NCBI GenBank assembly: GCA_029256085.1
Contig: JAQSYP010000010.1
Location: 1-64,000 of the forward strand
DNA length: 64,000 nt
Reading direction: 5' to 3'
Source of the DNA: Caryophanales bacterium
GTDB lineage: Bacteria; Bacillota; Bacilli; CAJFEE01
The notes under the pieces were generated by a model, which was not told the DNA's origin, did not search any database, and saw nothing but the letters and a program-made list of their open reading frames with translations. The translations under genes and the position numbers were made by a program. Positions 39,615 to 48,417 of this stretch are shown here, in pieces; positions within the stretch are counted from its first letter, which is position 1, and every line of letters starts with the position of its first letter.

Positions 39615-41945
39615 GTGATAGATTCTAATAAAATATTGGATTTTATGCGTGAAGATGCGTATAAGCCAATGACTGTTCAAGAACTTGAAGAAAGTTTAAA
39701 TATTGAAGAGTCTGTTCAGTTTAAAGAATTAGTTAAGGCGTTAGTTAAGTTAGAGGAAGATGGCTTAATTATACGTACTAGAAGTAATACATATGGTGTA
39801 CCAGAAAAAATGAATTTAATAAGAGGTACAGTTGCTGGAAATGCAAGGGGATTTGCTTTTGTAATCCCGGACGAAACTGGAATGTCAGACGTATTTATTC
39901 CTCCTACCGAATTAAAAACAGCAATGCATGGTGATAAAGTTCTTGTTAGAGTAAATACAAGATCATCTGGTGCACGTGCAGAAGGTGAAATTGTTAGAAT
40001 AATTGACCGTGGTGTAAAAGAAGTAGTCGGTACATATTCAGAATCTAAAAATTTTGGATTTGTTATTGCTGATAATAAGAAAATAGTAAACGATATTTTT
40101 ATCCCTAAGAATGCATCGATGGGTGCAGTAGATGGGCATAAAGTTATCGCTAGAATTACTACATATCCAGAAGGTAGATTATCTGCCGAAGGTGAAATTA
40201 TAAATGTCTTAGGACATAAGAACGATCCAGGCGTGGATATTTTATCAATTATACATAACCATGGACTACCATTGTCATTCGATGATGCAGTTATGAATCA
40301 AGCTCAAAGTGTCCCAGATACTATATCTGAAGCTGATTTAGTAGGACGTAAAGATCTTAGAGGCGAAATTATTGTGACAATTGACGGTGCTGACGCTAAG
40401 GACTTAGACGATGCTGTAAATGTTAAAAGACTTGATAATGGCAATTATAAATTAGGCGTACATATAGCTGATGTTAGTCATTACGTTACTGAAGGGTCAC
40501 CTATTGATTTAGAAGCGTTAGAGCGTGGTACGAGTGTGTATTTAGTTGATCGGGTAATTCCGATGATCCCACATCGATTATCTAACGGTATTTGTTCATT
40601 AAATCCTAAGGTTGACCGTCTAACATTATCATGTGAAATGGAAATTGATAATGATGGAAAAGTTGTTTCTCATGAAATTTTTCAAAGTGTAATTAAAACA
40701 ACTGAGAGAATGACATATAGTGACGTAAATAAAATTCTCGTTGATAAAGACGAAGAAGTACTTTCTCGTTATAAAGATTTAGTTCCATTTTTTGAAGATA
40801 TGGGAAAATTAGCTGAAATTTTAAGAACAAAACGTTTTGGTCGCGGCTCAATTGATTTTGATTTTAAAGAAGCAAAAGTTTTAGTAGCAGAAGACGGAAC
40901 TCCAACGGATGTAGTAATTAGGGAACGTGGAGTAGCTGAAAAGTTAATTGAAGAATTCATGCTTTGCGCAAATGAAACTGTAGCAGAGCACTTCCATTGG
41001 TTACAACTACCGTTCATGTACCGTATACATGAAGAGCCGAAAGAGGATAAGCTACAAAGATTTTTCGAATTTATCACGAACTTTGGATTATCAGTTAAGG
41101 GCAAAGTTAATGATGTTCACCCACGTTCGTTGCAACAAATTCTAGATTCAGTACAAGGTAAACCAGAAGAAACGATCATATCAACAGTAATGCTGCGTTC
41201 CATGAAGCAAGCTAAATATAGTGAGCATTCTTTAGGACATTTTGGATTGGCGACTGAGTTCTATACACATTTCACGTCACCAATTAGACGATACCCTGAC
41301 TTAATTGTTCATAGACTAATTAGAGAATATGCAATTAATAAAAAGGTTGATAATGTAACAAGATCATTATGGGAAGAAAAACTTCCATCTATTGCTGAAC
41401 ACACTTCTAAAATGGAAAGACGTGCTGTTGAGGCAGAAAGAGATACTGATGAGCTCAAAAAAGCTGAATTTATGATGGATAAAATCGGTGAAGAGTATGA
41501 TGGTATCATCAGCTCAGTAACAAGCTTCGGAATGTTTGTTGAACTTCCTAATACTATTGAGGGCTTAGTGCATGTTAGTTACTTAACTGACGATTACTAT
41601 CGTTATGATGAAATGCATTTTGCAATGATAGGTGAACGTACAGGAAATGTCTATCGTATCGGAGACGAGATTCGCGTTCGCGTTCTAAATGTAAATAAAG
41701 ATGAGCGTTCCATTGATTTTGAAGTTGTAGGAATGAAAAACGTTCGTCCAAAATCACCTCGAACAACTTTTTCAGCTAGTGGTGGAAAAAGTGAGAGTAA
41801 GGATAGAAGAGCAAAAAGTACTAATAAAAATGAGCCTAATGTAGGTAGCGGTAGAAGTAGTCGTGGTCCGAAAAAGGAGGATGCCAAGTCAAAAAAGAGC
41901 CGCCCTGGATTCTATTCAAACGTTAAAAAGAAGAAAAAGAAATAG
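39615..41945 (+). CDS. rnr: ribonuclease R
   Basis: A 776-residue 3'-5' exoribonuclease of the RNase II family that degrades structured RNA and works with tmRNA-SmpB. Order: N-terminal helix-turn-helix (about 5-60), two cold-shock domains, RNB catalytic core with [15 protein letters not shown] (about 255-270), an S1 domain (about 625-705) and a basic Lys-rich tail. GTG start with GAGGTGA five bases upstream. smpB and ssrA follow, the usual trans-translation cluster. Confidence 0.97.
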   Translation: MIDSNKILDFMREDAYKPMTVQELEESLNIEESVQFKELVKALVKLEEDGLIIRTRSNTYGVPEKMNLIRGTVAGNARGFAFVIPDETGMSDVFIPPTELKTAMHGDKVLVRVNTRSSGARAEGEIVRIIDRGVKEVVGTYSESKNFGFVIADNKKIVNDIFIPKNASMGAVDGHKVIARITTYPEGRLSAEGEIINVLGHKNDPGVDILSIIHNHGLPLSFDDAVMNQAQSVPDTISEADLVGRKDLRGEIIVTIDGADAKDLDDAVNVKRLDNGNYKLGVHIADVSHYVTEGSPIDLEALERGTSVYLVDRVIPMIPHRLSNGICSLNPKVDRLTLSCEMEIDNDGKVVSHEIFQSVIKTTERMTYSDVNKILVDKDEEVLSRYKDLVPFFEDMGKLAEILRTKRFGRGSIDFDFKEAKVLVAEDGTPTDVVIRERGVAEKLIEEFMLCANETVAEHFHWLQLPFMYRIHEEPKEDKLQRFFEFITNFGLSVKGKVNDVHPRSLQQILDSVQGKPEETIISTVMLRSMKQAKYSEHSLGHFGLATEFYTHFTSPIRRYPDLIVHRLIREYAINKKVDNVTRSLWEEKLPSIAEHTSKMERRAVEAERDTDELKKAEFMMDKIGEEYDGIISSVTSFGMFVELPNTIEGLVHVSYLTDDYYRYDEMHFAMIGERTGNVYRIGDEIRVRVLNVNKDERSIDFEVVGMKNVRPKSPRTTFSASGGKSESKDRRAKSTNKNEPNVGSGRSSRGPKKEDAKSKKSRPGFYSNVKKKKKK

Positions 41946-41951
41946 TTTACT

Positions 41952-41982
41952 TAGAGGGAACAATTCAGATTGTTCCCTTTCA
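41952..41982 (+). terminator. rnr terminator
   Basis: AGGGAACAAT/ATTGTTCCCT around TCAG with a short T-run. Confidence 0.7.
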
Positions 41983-42008
41983 ACTTATTGGTTCCGGTAC
42001 GAAAAATT

Positions 42009-42054
42009 TGAAACCGCACCGTTATCATTCAAAACCGCATCGTTTTGTCGAAAA
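42009..42054. repeat. two degenerate 21-bp tandem units before smpB
   Basis: AAACCGCACCGTT (42011) and AAACCGCATCGTT (42032) are 13-mers with one mismatch, spaced by exactly 21 bases and followed by TTGTCGAAAA. The period and the closing TTGTCGAAAA match the tandem array before uvrB, although the unit sequence differs. Confidence 0.5.
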
Positions 42055-42141
42055 ATATTTGGGAAACCATGGACTAGACTTTGAAATTGTGCATTTTACA
42101 GAATTTTGATAAACTTATGTATGCATTGGAGGTGTGTTTTT

Positions 42142-42609
42142 ATGCCAAAAGGTGAAGGTAAAATAATAGCACAAAATAAAAAGGCTTATCATGATTATTT
42201 TATAGAGGAAACATACGAGACGGGTATGGTATTACAAGGAACAGAAATTAAATCGATTCGTGCTGGTAAGGTTCAGTTAAAGGATTCATTTGCACGTGTG
42301 ATGCGTGGAGAAGTTTTCGTACATAACATGCATGTTAGTCCATACGAGCAAGGAAACAGATATAATCACGATCCACTTCGTACACGTAAGCTACTTTTGC
42401 ATAATAAAGAAATTGCAAAGCTTATTGGTTATGTTAAAGAAGAAGGGTACACTCTTGTTCCTCTGAAAATTTATCTAAAAAATGGATTTGCAAAATTGCT
42501 TCTTGGTTTAGGTAAAGGTAAAAAGAACTACGATAAACGTGAAGACTTGAAGAGAAAAGAAGCAGGACGCGATATCGAGAGAGCTTTCCGGGAGCGACAA
42601 AAGTTGTAA
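42142..42609 (+). CDS. smpB: SsrA-binding protein SmpB
   Basis: A 155-residue tmRNA partner that loads tmRNA onto stalled ribosomes. The oligonucleotide-binding fold ([38 protein letters not shown]) and the basic C-terminal tail ([18 protein letters not shown] region) are typical. Start ATG 42142 follows GGAGGTG; the longer frame from 42106 would cross that site. ssrA begins 137 bases downstream under its own promoter. Confidence 0.97.
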   Translation: MPKGEGKIIAQNKKAYHDYFIEETYETGMVLQGTEIKSIRAGKVQLKDSFARVMRGEVFVHNMHVSPYEQGNRYNHDPLRTRKLLLHNKEIAKLIGYVKEEGYTLVPLKIYLKNGFAKLLLGLGKGKKNYDKREDLKRKEAGRDIERAFRERQKL

Positions 42610-42658
42610 TTACTTTGTCAACATCAAAGTTGGAGGTAATTCTGTAAGAATTAGTCAG

Positions 42659-42686
42659 TTGAATAAGTGATAGCATATGTTATAAT
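42659..42686 (+). promoter_or_regulatory. ssrA promoter
   Basis: TTGAAT and TATAAT (42681-42686) are separated by 16 bases, with a TG extension (TGTTATAAT). Transcription would start near 42693, leaving a short 5' leader for processing to the mature tmRNA end. Confidence 0.75.
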
Positions 42687-42746
42687 AGGTATTGTAGCAA
42701 CAACGCACATTGAGAATTAAATTTCCCGTTTGTGCCCTTATAATAA

Positions 42747-43090
42747 GGGGACGTTACGGATTCGACAGGGGTAGTTTGAGCCTTGGTCGCGAGTCGAGGG
42801 GTCGGCCTCGTAAAAACGTAAACGCCTATAACTGGCAAAAACAATTACGCTTTAGCAGCTTAATGCTAAAACCTTTACTCTCTATCGCCCATGTAGAGTA
42901 CTAAAGGTTCAACTTTAGTGGGATACGCCGGAGTCCACCGTCTGAGGACAAAGGAAGAGACTAACCAGACTAGCCATTAGAACGCCTGTCAGTAGGCAAA
43001 CTAATGTGCGAAATCCAAATATACTGACTACACTCGTAGACGCCTTGGTGGCAATATTTCTGGACGTGGGTTCGACTCCCACCGTCTCCA
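42747..43090 (+). ncRNA. ssrA: transfer-messenger RNA
   Basis: A 344-base tmRNA that rescues stalled ribosomes and tags the incomplete protein for ClpXP. The tRNA-like ends pair (GGGGACG with CGTCTCC, discriminator A), and the T-arm GGTTCGACTCC is present. The tag reading frame at 42834-42863 reads GKNNYALAA then TAA; with the charged alanine the tag is AGKNNYALAA. The terminal ALAA is the proteolysis signal. The tag is short, resembling the B. cereus form rather than the 14-residue B. subtilis form. CCA is not encoded (TCA follows). The start and end are placed from the acceptor pairing. Confidence 0.96.
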
Positions 43091-43130
43091 TCATAGTTTT
43101 ATCTGATGGTTACTACACATTTAAAGAAAT

Positions 43131-43174
43131 GAAGCATAAGTTTTCCGAATTGGAAAGCTTATGCTTTTCTTTTT
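43131..43174. terminator. ssrA terminator
   Basis: AGCATAAG-TTTTCC pairs with GGAAAG-CTTATGCT, followed by TTTTCTTTTT. Repeat copy 3 begins at the next base. In reverse it could also end the convergent nuclease gene. Confidence 0.85.
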
Positions 43175-43272
43175 AGCTATAAGGAAAGTATAAACTTCTG
43201 CGCAGTTCATACTTTCCTAACGCATAAGTGCAACTACGGCTCTGCCGTCGCCCTTAAGGCTCGGCAATCGCC
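43175..43272 (+). repeat. interspersed three-hairpin repeat, copy 3 (3'-truncated)
   Basis: Starts AGCTATAAGG directly after the ssrA terminator. Hairpins 1 and 2 are intact, but the copy stops after GGCTCGGCAATCGCC and lacks the CGAGTTTTCTTTA end, so hairpin 3 and its T-run are lost. The truncated end is fused to the coding sequence of the convergent nuclease lipoprotein, whose stop codon (43234-43236) and last dozen codons lie inside the repeat. Confidence 0.9.
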
Positions 43273-44205
43273 ATCTCGATCGTCCATATATTTATAAATC
43301 CATGATTCGCGAGTAATGGGCATTTTAAAGCCAGCAGCTTTGGCTTCAGCTATCGTAACTCTTCCGTTATGATTGGTATCCACCTTACTAACATCTTCAT
43401 CACTATTTACCGTTTTGTTTACTGGCAGATTGTCTGTTTTCGATGGCGTACTACTCGTATCTGTCGTTTTTCCTAAATTTTTGTTCACTTCATCTGGGTT
43501 TACATTGTCAAATTCATCTGTAATAGAACTGCCTTGAATTTTGTATGTAAATTTAAAGTGGTTAGGAATTTGCGTCTCTATATTAGGGTATTGAATCACT
43601 GCTACGAAATCTGTACAACCTCCTGTATCTCTAATTACTTTTTCCATATAAGCTTGATCTCCGTGCCTATTGAGAATGCTATTTTGAGGTGTAATGTTAT
43701 ATGCGTTAGATACGCCCCCAAGTGAATCAGCAATCACATGCCCTTCATCTAATTCTTGACTCTCGGTACCGGGAACCTTTGCTTCATCAGAATAGTATCT
43801 CCCAGACGATAAAACATGTTCAGTATTCGGATTTTGAAGTGATATAATTTTTGCCTCAACACGAATTAGCTGTCCGTATTCATTTGTAAAAGCCCAATAC
43901 TCCCTGTCGCCAAACCCAATATCAACTCTAACATTAGGCTGTCTATATCCTGACATATCTCCGCCATCTACTACAATTAGTGTATATTTACTGTAGTCAA
44001 AGTCACCATTAACACTTGTTGGTGTATTAGTGGCAGGAACAATGGGACTGACTACGCTTTCACTAGTCGCCTTTTTGGCCTTATCATCTACTGTACTTTT
44101 TTTGCTTTCTGTATTTATTTGTTGTGAGCAACCAGTAGATAAAATAAGTAGTGAAAGTAGTAATAAATTAACCACCCATGATTTTTGATAATATTTATGT
44201 TTCAT
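43234..44205 (-). CDS. secreted DNA/RNA non-specific endonuclease lipoprotein with a rewritten C-terminus
   Basis: A 323-residue lipoprotein: signal peptide with lipobox LSTGC (about 23-27), a Ser/Thr-rich linker, an NS_2-type non-specific nuclease domain (about 70-225; core DEGHVIADSLGG and NITPQNSILNRHGDQAYME), another linker and a calcium-binding Excalibur-like end (about 277-315, DTNHNGRVTIAEAKAAG and YMDDRDGD). Homologues in Bacilli end with DGDG plus a few residues. Here the sequence after DRDGD is CRALRATAEP, encoded by repeat copy 3, so the last part of the calcium loop is altered. Nuclease activity should be unaffected. It may scavenge extracellular nucleic acids. Confidence 0.85.
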   Translation of the reverse strand: MKHKYYQKSWVVNLLLLSLLILSTGCSQQINTESKKSTVDDKAKKATSESVVSPIVPATNTPTSVNGDFDYSKYTLIVVDGGDMSGYRQPNVRVDIGFGDREYWAFTNEYGQLIRVEAKIISLQNPNTEHVLSSGRYYSDEAKVPGTESQELDEGHVIADSLGGVSNAYNITPQNSILNRHGDQAYMEKVIRDTGGCTDFVAVIQYPNIETQIPNHFKFTYKIQGSSITDEFDNVNPDEVNKNLGKTTDTSSTPSKTDNLPVNKTVNSDEDVSKVDTNHNGRVTIAEAKAAGFKMPITRESWIYKYMDDRDGDCRALRATAEP

Positions 44206-44340
44206 ATCGCACCTCTTTTTATAAGTGAGTGGAATTCTATATTTGTGTTTAATTTATAATTTCATGCCACATTATTAACGTCAAGCTAAAACTTAGACAA
44301 TGGTATCGGGACATAGAAGCTTAATATAGTTATATACATG

Positions 44341-44363
44341 AATAGTTAAACTGTTTAACTATT
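44341..44363. promoter_or_regulatory. perfect palindromic operator before marR
   Basis: The 11-base arm AATAGTTAAAC and its exact complement are separated by one T. It lies 39 bases before the start of the MarR gene, in the promoter region. MarR-family proteins bind palindromes of this size and usually repress their own operon, so autoregulation is likely. Confidence 0.75.
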
Positions 44364-44401
44364 AAACAGTAGAATAAAATCAAGAAGGTGAACATATATA
44401 A

Positions 44402-44866
44402 ATGACGGATAAAAATATTAAAGATTTAGTAGATAGGTATATTGCTGTATCTTTTTCGGTTCATAAAAAGGCAGAACAACTAATCCAAGATGAAATCGGA
44501 AGTGGGTTAACTAATGACCAACATTATGTACTAAGGTATATGAATAAGGTTGGTACGTGTACATCATCTGAGTTAGCTGATGTTTTTGAAGTGAAAAAAA
44601 GTGCGATTACGGCAATCATTACTCGTTTGTGGGAAAAAGGATTAATTCAACGTACACGTGATGTAGATGATAGAAGGGTAGTTTACCTAACACTTACAGA
44701 ACAAGGACAAAGTTTATTCGATAAAACCGAGGATAGAATCCATAAACTAGTTGGATCTTTCATCAACCAATTTGATACATCTGAAATTAACCAGTTTATA
44801 AATACTTATGAAAAATTGAATAACATCTTAATTGAATCTTGTGAATGCAGGGGGAATAAAGAGTGA
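44402..44866 (+). CDS. MarR-family transcriptional regulator
   Basis: A 154-residue winged-helix regulator (about 30-110; CTSSELADVFEVKKSAITAIITRL and DVDDRRVVYLTLTEQG, the wing with its conserved DxRxxxxxLT). A CECRG sequence near the C-terminus holds two cysteines that might sense oxidants or metals. The gene overlaps the MMPL transporter by four bases (GTGA), so it most likely controls that pump. AGAAGGTGA precedes the ATG. Confidence 0.9.
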   Translation: MTDKNIKDLVDRYIAVSFSVHKKAEQLIQDEIGSGLTNDQHYVLRYMNKVGTCTSSELADVFEVKKSAITAIITRLWEKGLIQRTRDVDDRRVVYLTLTEQGQSLFDKTEDRIHKLVGSFINQFDTSEINQFINTYEKLNNILIESCECRGNKE

Positions 44867-47800
44867 ATTTAATTATTAAACAAAGATGGATAGTAATAGT
44901 CGCTTGGTTAGCAATAGTAATAGGGTTATTCCAAGTTGCACCAAACATGAACGACCTTGTACGTGAAAAAGGACAAATTGATGTACCGGATGGATATTCA
45001 TCAAAACTTGCAGCGAAAATTCTTGATGATGTTAAAGAAGATGAAGGTGGAGATGACTATTCCACAGTAGCGCTGGTTTTACATGATGATAAGAAACTAA
45101 ACGCATCAAAAATCACAGAGGCTGAAAGAGCTATAAGGCTTTTAGAAAAAAAACAAAATGAATTAGGTATAACTGAAATTATTACTCACTTTAATCAGAA
45201 AGATCTAGAAAAACAGTTAGTATCAAAAGACGGTAAAGCAATTTTGGTGTCGCTTAAGGTTGAATGGAAAGATCGAGAACCTAGTGAAATTAGTGATGCC
45301 TTATACAAAACTATTGAAGATGTAAAAGTAGACCACCATTACACAAGCTCATGGATGATTTCCGAAGCCGTAATGAAAAGCTCTGAAGAAGGTTTGAAAA
45401 AGACTGAGGGAATTACTGTAGTATTTATTTTAGCAGTACTTTTTATCGTATTTAGATCAGTTTTCGCTCCGTTTATTCCTTTAATCACGGTTGGGTTTAC
45501 GTATCTTTTATCTCAATCTATCGTATCAATTTTAGTTGATAAGTTTGATTTTCCAATTTCAAACTACACGCAGATTTTCTTAGTAGCAATTTTATTCGGA
45601 ATAGGTACGGATTACTGCATACTTCTTCTAAGCCGTTTTAAAGAAGAAATGGCTATTAGGGAAAGTAAGATAGATGCAATCCTTGAAACTTACAAAAATG
45701 CTGGTCGAACGGTATTTTTTAGTGGATTAGCAGTAATGATTGGGTTTGCTTCAATTGGTTTCTCAGAATTCAAACTATATCAATCTGCAGCAGCTGTGGC
45801 AGTTGGTGTTGCAATATTATTAGTCGCATTGTTTACGATCGTTCCCTTTTTCATGGCGACTCTTGGCCAAAAGATTTTCTGGCCTTCAAAAGCAAAGGCT
45901 GAACATGGTGAAAGTAAGCTTTGGGGAGTAGTTGGTAAATTTGCGTTAACTAGACCTTTCATGGCACTAATAGCTGTAGTTATTGTATGTTTACCTTTCC
46001 TTGCTAATTATGATGGGGATTTATCATATAATCAAGTTGAAGAGATTGATGATAAATATCCAACAATCCAAGCATATAACGCTATTTCAAAAAGCTTCAA
46101 ACCAGGTGAATCAATGCCGACAAATATAGTTATTAAAAACGATGAAGAAATGAATTCAGAAGAGTATATCGCATTAGCTGAAAAAATTTCTCAAGAATTA
46201 AAAAAAGTAGATTTAGTTGATGTAGTCAGATCAGTTACTAGACCAACAGGTGATCCTATTGAACAACTTTATGTATCTAAACAAGCTGATAGTTTAGAGG
46301 ATGGCCTTGGAAAAGGTAAAGATGGGGTTGATAAAATTTCTGATGGTTTATCAAAAGCAAGCATAGACTTAGCTAAATCTGAACCGCAACTAAAAAGCGC
46401 AGTTAATGGTATAAATAGCCTTGTTACAGGCACTGACAAACTTAAAACAGGTCTTGTTGAAGTAAACATAAACCTTTCTAAAATTGAGAATGGAATTCGT
46501 CAAGGTGCAGCAGGCTCAGAACAAATTAAAGGCGGCTTAGTTCAAGCAAAAGCTGGTGCAGTTCAATTGCTTGATGGTTATAAAAAATTATCAAGCGGAT
46601 ATGAAGATGTTGGTGCGAACTTAACAACTTTAAGTACAGAATATAATAAAATTGGATCAGGATTAAGTGCACTTAATTCTGAACTTAATAAAATCCAACC
46701 AGAGAACTTTTCTAATATCGAAGGAAGCTATTCGGGTATTGTTAATAACACAGATTATCAAAAAGTTAAAGGGACAGTATTAATGCTTCAACAACAGTTG
46801 AGCCCATTGGCACAAGGATTAACTGAACTGAACAATGGGTTAGGTAATTTAAAAAGTGGTGTTTCTACGGCAAACGAAGGATTTAAGGAAGCAAACGCTG
46901 GAAACCAGCAATTTATTAATGGTTTAGAGGAGCTTATCGTCGGTATTGATACGCAATTAGCAGGATTAAAACAATTAGCTGATGGCCAAAGTCAAATCGT
47001 ATCCAATATGCCTCTAGTTACAAATGGATTGACTGATGTTAACTCTGGACAAAAGAAATTATTAGACGGTTTTGGCGGATTAACAGGACAGATATCTAAG
47101 TTAACGTCTGGTTTAGATCAAAGTGCTAAAGGTCTTGAGCAAGTTTCTTCTGGCTTAGGATCAGCACAAGATTATTTATCAGGACTATCTCAGTCAGAAA
47201 CAACAAATAGTTTTTATCTACCAAAAGAAGTTTTGGAAAGTGAAGATTTCACTAAAGCTTTAGATGCTTATATGTCTAAAGATAGAAAAGTAATGACAAT
47301 CGATGTAATTTTTGATGCAAATCCATATTCAAACGAGGCTATCGATAAAGTTAAAGAAGTAAAAGCTGCTGTTAAGCGTGCCACTAAAGATACTAAGCTT
47401 GAAAATGCCGAGGTTGCAATAGGCGGAATAACTAGTGTTAACTATGATTTAAACAAAATGTCTAATTCAGACTACTCAAGAACAGTCGTTTTAATGTTGC
47501 TCGGAATTTCTTTAATTCTTGTTTTCTTATTTAGATCGTTGATTATGCCAATTTATATAATTGCATCGTTAATTTTAACATTCTATACTTCAATGGCAGT
47601 TAACGAAGTAATATATGTAAATATTTTAGGATACACGGGAATTAGCTGGGCCGTACCATTCTTCGCCTTTGTTATTTTAGTAGCGCTTGGTGTGGACTAT
47701 AGTATTTTCCTAATGGATCGATTTAACGAATATACGGAATTATCAATTGCTGAAGCGATGTTGACTTCAATGAAGAAGATGGGGACTGTAATTATATCAG

Positions 47801-47982
47801 CAGCAGTTATTCTTGGGGGTACGTTTGCAGCAATGATGCCATCAGGAATGTTATCATTACTCCAAATAGCTTCAATCCTTTTAGTAGGGCTATTCCTATA
47901 CACGCTAGTTATCCTACCATTATTTATCCCAGTAATGGTTAAAAACTTCGGTGAAGGCAACTGGTGGCCTTTCAAAAGATAA
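44863..47982 (+). CDS. MMPL/RND-family membrane transporter
   Basis: A 1039-residue transporter with about twelve membrane segments in two MMPL halves (about 1-385 and 790-1035). Between them is a long extracellular stretch (about 450-780) with many GL..L..G repeats predicted as helical or coiled coil, as in YdgH/YdfJ-type proteins of B. subtilis. The GTDYCILLLSRF and GVDYSIFLMDRF motifs in the fourth segment of each half are typical of proton-driven MMPL pumps. GTG start overlapping marR. Substrate unknown; export of a drug, lipid or surface-active compound is likely. Confidence 0.88.
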   Translation: MNLIIKQRWIVIVAWLAIVIGLFQVAPNMNDLVREKGQIDVPDGYSSKLAAKILDDVKEDEGGDDYSTVALVLHDDKKLNASKITEAERAIRLLEKKQNELGITEIITHFNQKDLEKQLVSKDGKAILVSLKVEWKDREPSEISDALYKTIEDVKVDHHYTSSWMISEAVMKSSEEGLKKTEGITVVFILAVLFIVFRSVFAPFIPLITVGFTYLLSQSIVSILVDKFDFPISNYTQIFLVAILFGIGTDYCILLLSRFKEEMAIRESKIDAILETYKNAGRTVFFSGLAVMIGFASIGFSEFKLYQSAAAVAVGVAILLVALFTIVPFFMATLGQKIFWPSKAKAEHGESKLWGVVGKFALTRPFMALIAVVIVCLPFLANYDGDLSYNQVEEIDDKYPTIQAYNAISKSFKPGESMPTNIVIKNDEEMNSEEYIALAEKISQELKKVDLVDVVRSVTRPTGDPIEQLYVSKQADSLEDGLGKGKDGVDKISDGLSKASIDLAKSEPQLKSAVNGINSLVTGTDKLKTGLVEVNINLSKIENGIRQGAAGSEQIKGGLVQAKAGAVQLLDGYKKLSSGYEDVGANLTTLSTEYNKIGSGLSALNSELNKIQPENFSNIEGSYSGIVNNTDYQKVKGTVLMLQQQLSPLAQGLTELNNGLGNLKSGVSTANEGFKEANAGNQQFINGLEELIVGIDTQLAGLKQLADGQSQIVSNMPLVTNGLTDVNSGQKKLLDGFGGLTGQISKLTSGLDQSAKGLEQVSSGLGSAQDYLSGLSQSETTNSFYLPKEVLESEDFTKALDAYMSKDRKVMTIDVIFDANPYSNEAIDKVKEVKAAVKRATKDTKLENAEVAIGGITSVNYDLNKMSNSDYSRTVVLMLLGISLILVFLFRSLIMPIYIIASLILTFYTSMAVNEVIYVNILGYTGISWAVPFFAFVILVALGVDYSIFLMDRFNEYTELSIAEAMLTSMKKMGTVIISAAVILGGTFAAMMPSGMLSLLQIASILLVGLFLYTLVILPLFIPVMVKNFGEGNWWPFKR

Positions 47983-47985
47983 TTT

Positions 47986-48018
47986 TTCAGAGACAATCTT
48001 CGGGTTGTCTCTTTTTAT
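47986..48018 (+). terminator. terminator of the marR-MMPL operon
   Basis: AGAGACAA/TTGTCTCT around TCTTCGGG, then TTTTTATTT. Confidence 0.85.
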
Positions 48019-48063
48019 TTCCAAAACTGTAAAAATTGTATATTATCGAATTGAGGTGATACT

Positions 48064-48267
48064 ATGCCATACGTTAATATCAAAATAACTAATGAAAATG
48101 TTACGCCAGAACAGAAAGCACAGCTAATTAAAGGGGCAACACAATTACTAGTCGATGTTCTTGGTAAAAATCCTAGCACAACAATTGTTGTAATCGATGA
48201 GGTACATACTGACAATTGGGGAATTGCAGGAGAAACTGTTACTGAACGCAGAAAGCAAGGCAAATAA
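48064..48267 (+). CDS. 4-oxalocrotonate tautomerase family enzyme
   Basis: A 67-residue protein that begins MPYVNIKIT, leaving the catalytic Pro-1 after removal of Met. A mid-protein basic and acidic pattern and the VIDEVHTDNWGIAG segment match the 2-hydroxymuconate tautomerase family (YwhB-like in B. subtilis). The natural substrate is not known. TTGAGGTGA precedes the ATG. Single-gene unit with its own terminator. Confidence 0.9.
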   Translation: MPYVNIKITNENVTPEQKAQLIKGATQLLVDVLGKNPSTTIVVIDEVHTDNWGIAGETVTERRKQGK

Positions 48268-48303
48268 AAACAGGGTAATCTAATTCGATTCCCCTGTTTT
48301 TTT
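48266..48303. terminator. bidirectional terminator between the tautomerase gene and phnE
   Basis: AAACAGGGTAATC pairs with GATTCCCCTGTTT, with T-rich flanks on both strands. It serves the tautomerase gene and, in reverse, the phnCDE operon. Confidence 0.8.
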
Positions 48304-48308
48304 ACTTT

Positions 48309-48417
48309 GCTATAAGGAAAATATAAACTTCTGCGTAGTTCATACTTTCCTAACGCATAAGTGCAACTACGGCTCTGCCGTCGCCCTTAAGGCTCGGCAA
48401 TCGCCGAGTTTTCTTTA
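48309..48417 (+). repeat. interspersed three-hairpin repeat, copy 4
   Basis: Starts GCTATAAGG five bases after the tautomerase terminator T-run and ends TTTTCTTTA. Hairpin 1 has one mismatch (GGAAAATAT/ATACTTTCC). Hairpin 2 is perfect. Hairpin 3 CTCGGC-AATC-GCCGAG plus TTTTCTTT is a perfect terminator. The phnE stop codon (48387-48389) and its last nine codons are inside the repeat. Confidence 0.92.

Noticed and set aside
41863-42084. 73-codon frame after rnr
   Set aside because: It overlaps the end of rnr, runs through the terminator and has no recognisable sequence.
42710-42904. 64-codon frame
   Set aside because: It lies within the 5' part of tmRNA.
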